From Gammaproteobacteria bacterium (GTDB lineage Bacteria; Pseudomonadota; Gammaproteobacteria; Ga0077536), in contig JAJFJQ010000059.1 of the NCBI GenBank assembly GCA_021773835.1, positions 101,947-165,946 on the forward strand: a stretch of DNA of 64,000 bases, read 5' to 3'. The position numbers were made by a program, and so were the translations under genes. Positions 8,986-18,365 of this stretch are shown piece after piece (within the stretch, counting starts at the first letter, position 1; the number at the start of each line of letters is the position of its first letter). The notes under the pieces were generated by a model. That model was not told where the DNA came from and did no database searches. It saw nothing but the letters and a program-made list of their open reading frames with translations.

Positions 8986-10656
8986 CTAATCTACGAGTAC
9001 GCCAACGCAAAAATGCTGCATATGACGCTCGGCCATTTTGCTGTGGTAGTCGCCAAATTCACCCGTTGCATCTTTACCAGCGTGCATACGCGCAACGAAT
9101 GGCCCACCTGGGTGATGATCTTTCCATTCGCTGATGTCGTAGACCTTGCCCCGGATGATCACCCAACAATCCTCAAACGTGCTGTGCTCCGCCACTTCTG
9201 CTCGGGTGACGTCGCGATCGCCATCCAAGGAGACCGGCGGCTTCCAAAGATTACCCATCACTTCGCGTCGGGCATCGAGTGCAGCGGCGCGCGATCGGAA
9301 ATCCCACGGTCCGAGTTTCTTTTGCGGCAGTTTATCGCCGATTTCACGCGCGTCGAAGGCATAGATCCACGAATCATTCGAGCCCGCACGTTCATCATGA
9401 TTGAACACGGGATAATCGCGTTCGTCTAAGGCCTTAAGGATCTGGCGCCGTTCGGGTGAGTCTTCTGGTTCTAGGTGCTTAAACAAAAACTTCGAACCGA
9501 ATTGAAAACGCGTGGCACGATAGTGACGGACTCGCTCGTAGTGTAACAGGGCACTGTAGACATCTTTACCATGGAGCTTGAAGCAACTGCTAAGCGCGGC
9601 GCCATCTTCAAATGCCTGTGCTGCACCCTGGCCGAAAGTCGGTAACATTGGATGAGCAGCGTCGCCGAGCAGACATACCCGACCCTCTTGCCAATGTTCA
9701 AAGGCGTCGCGATCGTAGAGTCCCCATTTCGTCGGGTTCACCATGCCACTGGCCAAGGTTAAGATGTCTTCTCGGCGCGGATCGCCCGCAAACGCCTTAC
9801 CCATCTTTTCACGCATTTCGTCATGGTCGATTGGGAACCAGTCGGCCCAATCCTCTTGGAACTCCTTTGAATCCGGTTCGTGATAGGCGAGCCACACATT
9901 GAGCAATTCGCCGCTGCGTACCCAATAGGTCATACACCAGGCGTGCGGATGTTTGCGCACGTCCATGCTGTATGACTCGATCGGGTTGTTATCCATTGGG
10001 CCGCCGTCGGCGTGGCGCAGCGTTTCAAATTTTTCGCGCGGGACTAATCCACGATAAACGGTGACCTCTGTCCAACGTCTCGGCGGCGTATCCGGCCATT
10101 GTAGGTCTAGCACTTTGGAGTTGATCCCATCGGCACCGATCAACAACTCTCCCTCGGCCGAGCTGCCGTCTTCGAATCCGGCCGTGGCAATGGTGTCGGT
10201 TTGGCTAAGCGAACTCAGGCGCTTATTCATGTGTACTTGGATCGGACAATCCACGCCCGATTCCGGACTAAAGTCCATCACACGTTTATGCAAGCACATC
10301 AAAAGGTCGAGCCGATGCATGTGATGGAAACCCGCCCCATCACCGACTGCGGTCTTGTGATCGAATGGCTTTTTGGAAACCTTCCCATCGGCAAAAATTT
10401 CTCGGGTCGCATCAAGGATTGCCGCGCGCCCGCCATCAACCGCGCCATGCGGACCTTTAGGATCGCCACCGTCCAGATCAATGCCGAGCCAACTACAGAG
10501 TCTTGCGCCATTCGGCGGAATGTTGAGTCCGGCCCCGGCGGTGTTTGGTTTTACTGTTTGTTCGTAGACATTGACCTCACTGAATTGGCCCGACTGACGC
10601 AAGGCCAACGCCGTGAATAGTCCTCCCATTCCGCCACCAACTATTACCGCACGCAT
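8986..10656 (-). CDS. FAD-dependent monooxygenase fused to a C-terminal cytochrome b5 domain
   Basis: Residues 1 to about 430 form a salicylate-hydroxylase-like class A monooxygenase, with GGGMGG at 7-12, GADG at 174-177 and GDAAHPMLPTFGQGAAQAFED at 331-351. After a ~45-residue linker, residues ~483-556 form a cytochrome b5 domain. It has DISEWKDHHPGG with heme ligand H515 and a second ligand H538 in DYHSKMAE. Class A hydroxylases normally take electrons only from NAD(P)H, so the attached heme domain is unusual and could relay electrons to or from the flavin or to a partner. Both halves are in one frame with no stop or frameshift. The 259-bp gap upstream of the 7044-8726 gene holds nothing recognisable. 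Confidence 0.92.
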   Translation of the reverse strand: MRAVIVGGGMGGLFTALALRQSGQFSEVNVYEQTVKPNTAGAGLNIPPNGARLCSWLGIDLDGGDPKGPHGAVDGGRAAILDATREIFADGKVSKKPFDHKTAVGDGAGFHHMHRLDLLMCLHKRVMDFSPESGVDCPIQVHMNKRLSSLSQTDTIATAGFEDGSSAEGELLIGADGINSKVLDLQWPDTPPRRWTEVTVYRGLVPREKFETLRHADGGPMDNNPIESYSMDVRKHPHAWCMTYWVRSGELLNVWLAYHEPDSKEFQEDWADWFPIDHDEMREKMGKAFAGDPRREDILTLASGMVNPTKWGLYDRDAFEHWQEGRVCLLGDAAHPMLPTFGQGAAQAFEDGAALSSCFKLHGKDVYSALLHYERVRHYRATRFQFGSKFLFKHLEPEDSPERRQILKALDERDYPVFNHDERAGSNDSWIYAFDAREIGDKLPQKKLGPWDFRSRAAALDARREVMGNLWKPPVSLDGDRDVTRAEVAEHSTFEDCWVIIRGKVYDISEWKDHHPGGPFVARMHAGKDATGEFGDYHSKMAERHMQHFCVGVLVD

Positions 10657-10745
10657 ACTTATCTCCCGAAATTTTCACTAAAGCCGCGACCATTGCCGAT
10701 TACCGCAAAATCGCTCGGTATTTTACCGCTTTGAAATCGACGATC

Positions 10746-11444
10746 TCATTGGCTCCGACAAGCCTCCCGATGTTTGTCAAACCAAGAAAAAAGCTCATCT
10801 GGACTAAAGCCGTTTCTCACCGAATGTCCAATTCCGGGCAACACGTTTAGTGAGGCATCGCCACCCAAATCGGAGATCCGCTGTTGCGTTTCGCGCATTC
10901 GCCCGACCCAACGTCCATCTTGTTCACCGACGACTAACAGCATCGGTATTGCCTGAATGTCGGCGAGCCGATCGAAGTCGCGATCATTAGCTGGGAACCC
11001 TGGAAATGCTGCTAGCGAGCAGAATCTTTTTGGATGAGCTTCGGCGATCCGAAACGCACTGATACCACCGTTGCTGATGCCGGCGATATGAAAGCGCTCA
11101 CCCTCGATCTTGTATTCCCGTGCGATCTCATCCAATAAAACTGGAATTTTCTCTTCCGCACCATCGAAAAACAGAACGCCGTCCGGTGCGACTGGATTGA
11201 CGACGATGTACCCCCGTGGTTTACCAAAACCCCAATACCCTTGCATCGCCCATTCGACCATCTGCCGACTCCCGTCACCCGGTGGCAGTGCGAGGACGGC
11301 CGGGTAGGATTTATCCGGATCGAAACCTTCTGGCGTGACTACGGCGTAGGTGAGATCGCTGAGGAGTTCTTCGGCAAATAGTACGCACGGAAGAAACGCT
11401 ACGAGACAAGAGATGACTACAAGACTTTTGATGTTGTTCATCAT
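10746..11444 (-). CDS. Secreted alpha/beta hydrolase (esterase/depolymerase-like)
   Basis: This 232-residue exported serine hydrolase starts with a signal peptide (MMNNIKSLVVISCLVAFLPCVLFA, cleavage likely after LFA). The fold resembles PHB depolymerase/esterase D-like and predicted-peptidase families. The nucleophile serine is in GISNGGISA, an acid is in VVGEQDGRW and the catalytic His is in GIGHSV. It should act in the periplasm or outside the cell on an ester or short polymer. It lies between an FAD monooxygenase and a sarcosine-dehydrogenase-like gene in the same orientation but with gaps of about 90 and 156 bp, so operon membership is uncertain. Confidence 0.8.
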   Translation of the reverse strand: MMNNIKSLVVISCLVAFLPCVLFAEELLSDLTYAVVTPEGFDPDKSYPAVLALPPGDGSRQMVEWAMQGYWGFGKPRGYIVVNPVAPDGVLFFDGAEEKIPVLLDEIAREYKIEGERFHIAGISNGGISAFRIAEAHPKRFCSLAAFPGFPANDRDFDRLADIQAIPMLLVVGEQDGRWVGRMRETQQRISDLGGDASLNVLPGIGHSVRNGFSPDELFSWFDKHREACRSQ

Positions 11445-11600
11445 CTTAATTCTCCAAATGCACCGGACCTTCAGAGCAATCTTTGTGACCGTTAGCGACG
11501 CTGGGAATGCGCAAGGATTTTTGGAACAGTCCGTGCCGCGCGATGACGAGAACGCTAAGTCACCGCATCCGCCGATTTACGGTTGTGTCAGTGATGTCCA

Positions 11601-14054
11601 TTACGATCGAGTGCGTACACTCTTCGGATCGTACATCGGCTTCAACGACGCGCGTGCCGTGTAGGTGCGATCAGCTTGTTCTATCGTATAGCTACCTCCA
11701 GCAACATACTCTGGCGTAACCCCGTCGTCGTTATTCACGTATCCCATCGCCGCACACCCACCTAAGGTATGTGCATATCCAGCGGACATGGTGTAACCGA
11801 CTCGTTCGCCGTCGCGTAAAATTGGCTCGTTGTGCGTCAACATCGGCTCCGGATCGTCAAGCACGAATTGAACGAGGCGACGTTTCAACGCACCCGCGTC
11901 GCGTTGTTGTACCAGCGCCTCGCGACCGAGAAACCCGCCGGACTTATCCCACGCGGCGGTGAAACCGAGTCCCGCTTCGAGCAAGGTTTCTAACGGCCCC
12001 ATGTCGTGAGCCCATTCACGGTAGGCCTTTTCGATGCGTAAGGTATTGAGTGTGTGATAGCCGCAATGCTTGAGGCCGTGATCGACGCCAGCCGCAATGA
12101 GTTGGTCATAAACCGGCAACGCCATCTCAGTTGGGATATAGAGCTCCCAACCGAGTTCACCAGTATATGAAATTCGGATCGCCATCGCATTCTGATAGCC
12201 GATTTCTACTTGCTGCATCGAGCCAAACGGAAACTGCGCGTTTGAAAAATCGCCACTTGAAATTGAACTCAACAGCGCCCGCGAGTTTGGCCCCTGCACG
12301 CTTAACATTGCATAGGCACCGGTCACATCAGTCACCAAGCAAAACGAACCAGCGGGAATGTTTTCGTGAATCCACGCGTGCACATGGGTCTGGGTGAACG
12401 CTGCTGTAACGACGAAGTAAGTGTCGGCTGCTAATCGTGTGATCGTGAGATCCGCCTCAACCCCGCCGCGTACATTTAAAAATTGCGTATAGACGACCTT
12501 ACCAACCGCAACGTCAACATCGGCGGTAGAGATCCGATTTAATACCGCACAAGCATCGCGGCCTTGAACGAGTAACTTGGCAAAAGACGATTGCTCGAAC
12601 ACCCCAACGGCTTCGCGCACCGCAATATGTTCCTCACGATTATTGTCAAACCAGTTTTGGCGCCCAAAATCGTATTCGTAGGTGGCCTCTTGTCCAGCCC
12701 GCGCGTACCAGTTTGGACGTTCCCACCCGGCGGATTCGCCGAAGCACGCGCCAGCGGCAGCCAAACGATCGTGCAGTATCGATTGCTTAACATTGCGCGC
12801 AGTCTCCCATTGCCGATTTGGCCAATGCATCTGATAGGCGATCCCGAGCGATTCGTAGATACGGTCAACAACGAAGGATTTATTGTTTTGGCACGGTTGG
12901 ATACGGCGGACATCAACGTCCCAAATATCCATCGGCTGAACACCGTCGTTGATCCACTGCGCCATCACGTTGCCGGCACCACCGCCGGAGAGGATCCCGA
13001 GCGAATTAAACCCACAGGCAACGAACAGATTTTGCTTAAAGGGCGCACGCCCCATTAGATAATTGTGATCTGGGGTAAACGATTCAGGGCCACAAAAGAA
13101 TTGGCGGATCCCAGTATCAAACAAGATCGGCAATCGCTCCATCCCCGTATGCAGATGCGACTCCATGCGTTCCCAATCGGGTTGGATCTCATCGAAACAG
13201 AAGTTCTCCGGGATCCCGTCGACACCCCATGGCGCCGCCACTGGTTCAAAAAACCCGAGTAGGATCTTGCCTACTTCTTCGCGTGCGTAAACTGCACGGC
13301 CCGGGTCACGCAAGATCGGAAGCTTGTTATGGATACCTTCGATCGGTTCCGAAATGAGGTAGTAGTGCTCCGCGGCCTGCAACGGTAGATCAACTCCGGC
13401 GCGCAACCCCACCTCGCGTCCCCACATACCCGGACACAACACCACGACCTCTGCCGTGATGTCGCCTTGTTCCGTTTGTACACCGACCGCGCGTTCCCCA
13501 TCGAACATCACATCTGTAACTTTGCAGTTCTCAATGATAGTAACCCCGCGCTGGCGGGCGCCTTTGGCTAGTGCTTGAGCGACATCGGCAGGGTTTACCC
13601 GGCCGTCGTCTGGAAAGTAGAAGCCCGCAACCAAATCGTCGACATTAGCGTGGGGGAATAGCTCCTTTATTTCTGCCGGGGTCACTTCCCGGTTCTCGAC
13701 GCCAAACGTGCGCGCCATCGCACAACCGCGTCGCATCTCTTCAGCCTTATCCGCATCCATTGCCAGTTGCACCGAGCCACAATTGATAAAGCCGGTTGAT
13801 TGTCCAGTCTCTGCTTCGAGATCGCTGTACAGCTGCAGTGAGTACTGGGCCATTCGGGTTTGTGCTTCGGTATCGCGCAAGGTCGTGATCAGGCCCGCCG
13901 CATGCCAGGTCGTGCCACAGCTGATCTGCTTGCGCTCAAGCAAAACAACGTCGTCCCAGCCAAGCTTCGCGAGATGGTAGGCGGTCGAACACCCAATGAC
14001 CCCACCACCGACAACAACGGCACGGGCGTGTTTAGGAAAATCGTTTTCAGTCAT
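11601..14054 (-). CDS. Dimethylglycine/sarcosine dehydrogenase-like FAD protein with aminomethyltransferase domain
   Basis: The 817-residue two-part enzyme resembles dimethylglycine and sarcosine dehydrogenases. An N-terminal DAO-type FAD domain has VVGGGVIG at 14-21. It carries GTTWHAAGL with H51, the residue to which FAD is covalently linked in this family. The C-terminal half is a GcvT-like aminomethyltransferase domain with its barrel extension. Such enzymes demethylate N-methyl amino acids and pass the one-carbon unit to tetrahydrofolate. It is divergent from hyuA across 180 bp, which supports a shared role in turnover of an N-methylated compound such as sarcosine derived from N-methylhydantoin. 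That pathway is inference. Confidence 0.9.
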   Translation of the reverse strand: MTENDFPKHARAVVVGGGVIGCSTAYHLAKLGWDDVVLLERKQISCGTTWHAAGLITTLRDTEAQTRMAQYSLQLYSDLEAETGQSTGFINCGSVQLAMDADKAEEMRRGCAMARTFGVENREVTPAEIKELFPHANVDDLVAGFYFPDDGRVNPADVAQALAKGARQRGVTIIENCKVTDVMFDGERAVGVQTEQGDITAEVVVLCPGMWGREVGLRAGVDLPLQAAEHYYLISEPIEGIHNKLPILRDPGRAVYAREEVGKILLGFFEPVAAPWGVDGIPENFCFDEIQPDWERMESHLHTGMERLPILFDTGIRQFFCGPESFTPDHNYLMGRAPFKQNLFVACGFNSLGILSGGGAGNVMAQWINDGVQPMDIWDVDVRRIQPCQNNKSFVVDRIYESLGIAYQMHWPNRQWETARNVKQSILHDRLAAAGACFGESAGWERPNWYARAGQEATYEYDFGRQNWFDNNREEHIAVREAVGVFEQSSFAKLLVQGRDACAVLNRISTADVDVAVGKVVYTQFLNVRGGVEADLTITRLAADTYFVVTAAFTQTHVHAWIHENIPAGSFCLVTDVTGAYAMLSVQGPNSRALLSSISSGDFSNAQFPFGSMQQVEIGYQNAMAIRISYTGELGWELYIPTEMALPVYDQLIAAGVDHGLKHCGYHTLNTLRIEKAYREWAHDMGPLETLLEAGLGFTAAWDKSGGFLGREALVQQRDAGALKRRLVQFVLDDPEPMLTHNEPILRDGERVGYTMSAGYAHTLGGCAAMGYVNNDDGVTPEYVAGGSYTIEQADRTYTARASLKPMYDPKSVRTRS

Positions 14055-14234
14055 AGCGCAATGTCGGTCCCGGCAATGGCAGGTACTTGCATACCCAGAA
14101 ATAAGACAGGATAGTAGGAAAAACTCATCCGATGTTGGAATATTCTACGTCTAGTAGGTAGGTTTTGAGAAACCCCATGACCGTAAGGCCAGGCCAGGTT
14201 CGGGGCAAAATTAAACAGGAACACGAGGCAAACT

Positions 14235-16298
14235 ATGCAATACATACTCGGCGTCGATATTGGCGGTACGTTTACGGATTTCTCGCTCCTTGACGATGTT
14301 GGGAATATTTCGCTGTGGAAAGAAGCAACCACCCCGAAAAATCCCGGCGAAGCGGTTCAGCAAGGCATCCGTGCGCTCGCCGAGCAGACCGGGATGGAAC
14401 TCGATACTTTCCTAAAGCGGTTGGATCTTTTCGTACACGGTCAGACGATCGCGACCAACACCGTTATCCAACGTAACGGCCCAAAGACCGCATTATTGTG
14501 TACCGAGGGGTTTCGTGACGTGATCCACTTCCGCGACGGTTTCAAACCGGAGCGCTATAACATCCAACTGCCACCGCCTGAGGATTTCGTACCGCGTTAT
14601 CTCCGTATTCCGATAACCGAACGGGTTAAATACGACGGCACTGTCGTCCAACCCTTGGACGAAGATTCGGTACGCACGGCCGCCGCAAAGCTGCGCTCAG
14701 AAAACGTCGAATCGGTGGCGGTCGCCTTCCTCTGGTCGATTGTCAACACCGCGCATGAGCAACGGGTGAAAGCGATATTGGCTGAAGAGCTGCCAGATGT
14801 TCCCGTCGTGCTGAGCTCGGACGTATTACCTATGATCCGCGAATGGGAGCGTACGACCTGCACCATCTTAAGCGCTTATGTCTTACCGGGCATCGCGCGC
14901 TACATGGTGGAATTGGAAGAATTTTTACACGGCAATGCCTATCCACATCCACTTTTAATAATGCAGCTCAATGGCGGTAGCTCGACGGTCAATAAAGTAT
15001 TACAGCGACCGATAAACTCGCTCGCCTCGGGCCCGGCTGCGGCGCCGGTCGCGGGATTGTATTGCTCGGAACGGATCGGCATGCCAAACGTCATCACCAT
15101 CGACATGGGTGGAACGAGCTTCGATGTATCGATGGTTACTGACGGCTCCCCAACCTTGACTCGCGAGCTTCGCGTCCACGACATGCCGGTGGGGGTTGCA
15201 GCCGTTGATGTGCATTCCATCGGTGCCGGCGGCGGCAGTATTGGTTGGATCGATAAAGGCGGGGCGCTCCAAATGGGTCCGCAAAGTGCGGGCGCGGAAC
15301 CCGGACCCGCGTGTTACGACCAAGGCGGCACGCTCCCAGCGTGCACCGACGCGAACGTTGTATTGGGGTATATCAACCCCGACTACTTCCTCGGTGGTCG
15401 ACGCGAAATCAATACGGAACATTCCGCGCGTGCGGTCGAGGAGCACATTGCCAAACCGCTCGGCCTAAGTGTTCCGGCTGCCGCCCACGGCATGTTTCGG
15501 ATCATCAATAACAATATGGTTGATGCGATTCGAGTCGTCTCAATCGAGCGCGGAGTCGACCCCCGGAACTACGCACTGGTCGTTGGTGGCGGGGCCGGGG
15601 CGATCCACGCTGGCATGTTGGGGCGAACGCTTGGCATGAAGAAAGCAATCATCCCACGTTACAGTGGCGTTTTTTGCTCCTTTGGCATGATCGTCAGCGA
15701 TGTGCGTCACGACTATATGCAAGCGCATGCGACTAACACCGCACGCTTCGATGTAGCGGGTGTGAACAAGGTCGTTGCAGAACTCGAACGCAAAGCGATG
15801 GATGACATGGTCGAAGAAGGATTTCCGGAAGGCGAAGTCATTTTGAGTCGTTTCGCCGACGCCAAATACCCCGCGCAAATCCACGAGCTGACGATCCCAA
15901 TACCATCGGATGGCGAGCTAGGCAAAGCGTCTATCAGCGAAATGGAGCAAACCTTCCACGATCTGCACGAACGCATGTTTACTTATAGCGTGCGAGAAAG
16001 CCCAGTGGATTTATTCCATTGGCGGGTGGTCGCGCATCGAAAGGTGGATTCGCCCGCGACGCCTGCGTTTCCAGCAGCAGAACAATCGATCGAAACGGCG
16101 CAAAAAGCGACCCGAAGTGTCTATTTTGGCGACATCGACGACTATCGCGACACGAACATCTATGACGGCGATTTGTTGCAGCGCGGCATGAGTGTAGCGG
16201 GTCCGGCCGTCGTCGAGCAGAAAAATACTACAATAGTGGTATTTCCTGGCCAAAAGCTTGAGGTCAACGAATACGGCGATTTCGTATTAGACCTATAA
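14235..16298 (+). CDS. hyuA: Hydantoinase/oxoprolinase subunit A (HyuA)
   Basis: The 687-residue ATP-dependent hydantoinase A subunit starts at the phosphate-binding motif LGVDIGGTFTDF. It continues with the family's GNTxAAN-like and GGTS segments (TIDMGGTSFDVS, GAGGGSIGW) and the C-terminal hydantoinase A region. Together with HyuB it hydrolyses cyclic amides (N-methylhydantoin, 5-oxoproline, hydantoins) at the cost of ATP, or carboxylates ketones in the related acetone carboxylases. The 34-bp gap to hyuB indicates an operon. Start ATG 14235 follows a cacgaggcaaact ribosome-binding region. Substrate specificity is not visible in the sequence. Confidence 0.94.
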   Translation: MQYILGVDIGGTFTDFSLLDDVGNISLWKEATTPKNPGEAVQQGIRALAEQTGMELDTFLKRLDLFVHGQTIATNTVIQRNGPKTALLCTEGFRDVIHFRDGFKPERYNIQLPPPEDFVPRYLRIPITERVKYDGTVVQPLDEDSVRTAAAKLRSENVESVAVAFLWSIVNTAHEQRVKAILAEELPDVPVVLSSDVLPMIREWERTTCTILSAYVLPGIARYMVELEEFLHGNAYPHPLLIMQLNGGSSTVNKVLQRPINSLASGPAAAPVAGLYCSERIGMPNVITIDMGGTSFDVSMVTDGSPTLTRELRVHDMPVGVAAVDVHSIGAGGGSIGWIDKGGALQMGPQSAGAEPGPACYDQGGTLPACTDANVVLGYINPDYFLGGRREINTEHSARAVEEHIAKPLGLSVPAAAHGMFRIINNNMVDAIRVVSIERGVDPRNYALVVGGGAGAIHAGMLGRTLGMKKAIIPRYSGVFCSFGMIVSDVRHDYMQAHATNTARFDVAGVNKVVAELERKAMDDMVEEGFPEGEVILSRFADAKYPAQIHELTIPIPSDGELGKASISEMEQTFHDLHERMFTYSVRESPVDLFHWRVVAHRKVDSPATPAFPAAEQSIETAQKATRSVYFGDIDDYRDTNIYDGDLLQRGMSVAGPAVVEQKNTTIVVFPGQKLEVNEYGDFVLDL

Positions 16299-16332
16299 AC
16301 TAGTTGATTACATTCCAAGTCGAGGACTGATT

Positions 16333-18249
16333 ATGAGCACAATAGATCCCGTCAAGAATATCGGAAGCCAAGACGAGTCGATTCCACTGTTGGCTGAAGA
16401 AAACATTGATCCGATTACGTTCTCAGTGATTTTAAATCGGTTTAGCACGATCGCCCGCGAGATGACCCTCGCGCTCGAATACACCTCTTGGACCTCGATT
16501 CTAGCTTTGGCGAGGGATTTCTCTTGTGCGATCTATGACGCCAAAGCACGCCAGGTTTGCATGATGGATGCGTTACCGATCCATACAAACTCGCTGCATG
16601 TGATTTTGCGATCGATGGTCAAAGCCTTCGAAGGCAACGTCTATGACGGCGACGTGATCGTCAGTAACGATCCGTATAGCGGCAACACCCACGTTGGCGA
16701 CTTCGTTACGGCCTGCCCCATCTTCTATGAAGGCGAACATCGATTCTGGGCCGTTACAAAAGGGCACCAACTCGATTGCGGTGCCTACGAGGCGACCAGC
16801 GTCGCACCAAGTGCCAAAGACGTCTGGCAAGAGGCACTGCAACTACCGCCGATCAAATTCTACGAAAAAGGCGAACCTCGCCAAGACGTGATCAACATGT
16901 ACCTCGCGAACGTTCGCTACAAGGAGTTGCTCTACGGTGATCTAAAGGCGCAACTAGGTTCTATTTGGACCGGTAAGCGACGCATGATCGAACTCATCGA
17001 CGAATATGGACCACAAGAGTTAGACCACTACGTCGAGGCAATCCTGGATTATGCGGACCGCCGCACCAGTGAAGAGATCAGAAATATCCCCGACGGTACC
17101 TACGAGGCGGACTCGTGGATTGATTCCGACGGTATGGGCAACACAAATCTCACCGTCCATGCAGCCGTCACAGTCGAAGACGATCGCATTCATGTCAATT
17201 TCGCCGGCAGCTCGCCCCAAGGTGCGGGCGGTACAAACGGCACGATTGGCGTAATGGAAGCCTCCGCAGGGATACCAATACTCACGGCGATCGATCCCGA
17301 GATACCGCATAACGACGGCTGTTTAAGGCACATCACCTGCGAGGCACCGTTAGGATCTATCGTCAGCGCTAAATATCCCGCCGCAACTGCTATGGCAACC
17401 TTGTGTCCGGCGGCCCAAGAACAAGAGGTGATCTGGAAGGCGCTCGCGCAAGCTGTACCCGAGCGAACGTCTGCAGGCTACGGCGGCTTTCATTGCATTC
17501 CCTCAATTTCGGGGGTTGATAAGCGCGGAGACGAGGAAGAAGGTTGGGCCGCCATGTTTTTCAACGGCGGATCCGGCGGTGGCGCCTCGAAGAACGCCGA
17601 TGGCTGGCCTTTGATCATGCTGTCTTCCGGCCTCGGCGGCCTCAAGATCATCAGCACCGAAATGAGTGAATTACTGTATCCGATCATGATGGATCACCAT
17701 GAGATCGAGACCGACTCCATGGGACATGGCAACACCATGGGCGGCGCTGGGATCCGTATCGAAGTACGCCCCTACGACACCCCGATGGAATGCCATGCAA
17801 CCGGCGACGGCGCCTCGAATCCGCCTTTTGGTGTGTTCGGCGGTACCCCCGGGATCGGCGGTGGCAACTACCGCGAGAACCTCGACACTGGCCATCGCGA
17901 CTACTGCTCTAGTAAGGGCTATATGCTGATTGAACCTGGTGAAATGTGGGTTGGCGTGTCATCGGGTGGTGGCGGTTTCGGGGACCCGCTTGAGCGTTCG
18001 GCCGAGAAGGTTTGCGAACACGTGCGCGACGAGATCATCAGCTTTGAGACCGCGCGCGATATCTATGGTGTGGTGATGGATCCCGTAACGTTCAAGCTCG
18101 ACGAGCAAGCGTCGATAGCGCGTCGCGCGCTGCTTTCCGAACAACGTGGCGAAGTGCCGATGATTCAGCCAACTCAGGCGGATTCGGCAACCTGGCTACA
18201 GGAGAACATGCGCGAGGGCGATAACTATCTGCTCGACCCATTACCGTGA
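16333..18249 (+). CDS. hyuB: Hydantoinase B/oxoprolinase subunit (HyuB)
   Basis: The 638-residue hydantoinase B-family subunit is the partner of HyuA. It has the N-terminal DPITFSVILNRF motif and the family signature VSNDPYSGNTHVGDF. The C-terminal half is glycine-rich (GGSGGGASKN, GGGFGDPLERS). HyuB carries the amidohydrolase or carboxylase site in known complexes. The length is somewhat above the usual ~570-600 because of a C-terminal tail. It is immediately downstream of hyuA, and a strong hairpin (18255-18285) follows the stop codon. Confidence 0.94.
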   Translation: MSTIDPVKNIGSQDESIPLLAEENIDPITFSVILNRFSTIAREMTLALEYTSWTSILALARDFSCAIYDAKARQVCMMDALPIHTNSLHVILRSMVKAFEGNVYDGDVIVSNDPYSGNTHVGDFVTACPIFYEGEHRFWAVTKGHQLDCGAYEATSVAPSAKDVWQEALQLPPIKFYEKGEPRQDVINMYLANVRYKELLYGDLKAQLGSIWTGKRRMIELIDEYGPQELDHYVEAILDYADRRTSEEIRNIPDGTYEADSWIDSDGMGNTNLTVHAAVTVEDDRIHVNFAGSSPQGAGGTNGTIGVMEASAGIPILTAIDPEIPHNDGCLRHITCEAPLGSIVSAKYPAATAMATLCPAAQEQEVIWKALAQAVPERTSAGYGGFHCIPSISGVDKRGDEEEGWAAMFFNGGSGGGASKNADGWPLIMLSSGLGGLKIISTEMSELLYPIMMDHHEIETDSMGHGNTMGGAGIRIEVRPYDTPMECHATGDGASNPPFGVFGGTPGIGGGNYRENLDTGHRDYCSSKGYMLIEPGEMWVGVSSGGGGFGDPLERSAEKVCEHVRDEIISFETARDIYGVVMDPVTFKLDEQASIARRALLSEQRGEVPMIQPTQADSATWLQENMREGDNYLLDPLP

Positions 18250-18254
18250 TCGAG

Positions 18255-18285
18255 ACCCACGCAAGCGGACGTCGCTTGCGTGGGT
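18255..18285. terminator. Hairpin after hyuB (bidirectional terminator candidate)
   Basis: A perfect 13-bp inverted repeat (acccacgcaagcg / cgcttgcgtgggt) encloses a 5-base loop 5 bp after the hyuB stop. It sits between hyuB and the convergent flavin monooxygenase. No T-run follows, so termination may be weak or may work from both sides. Confidence 0.6.
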
Positions 18286-18365
18286 ATTGGCAGCGAGGGC
18301 GAAATTATTTTCCTCGACCCACTGCCATCGGTTTGATCTAGAAGACCCCGAGCACCGGACGTCTG

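Noticed and set aside
8505..9010. Plus- and minus-strand ORFs between the two flavin monooxygenases
   Set aside because: They overlap the start of the 7044-8726 gene or lack an RBS and known domains. The 259-bp gap is more likely regulatory or empty.
12591..13058. 155-residue plus-strand ORF inside the DMGDH-like gene
   Set aside because: It is antisense to a well-supported gene, has no recognised domain and has the codon pattern of a shadow frame.
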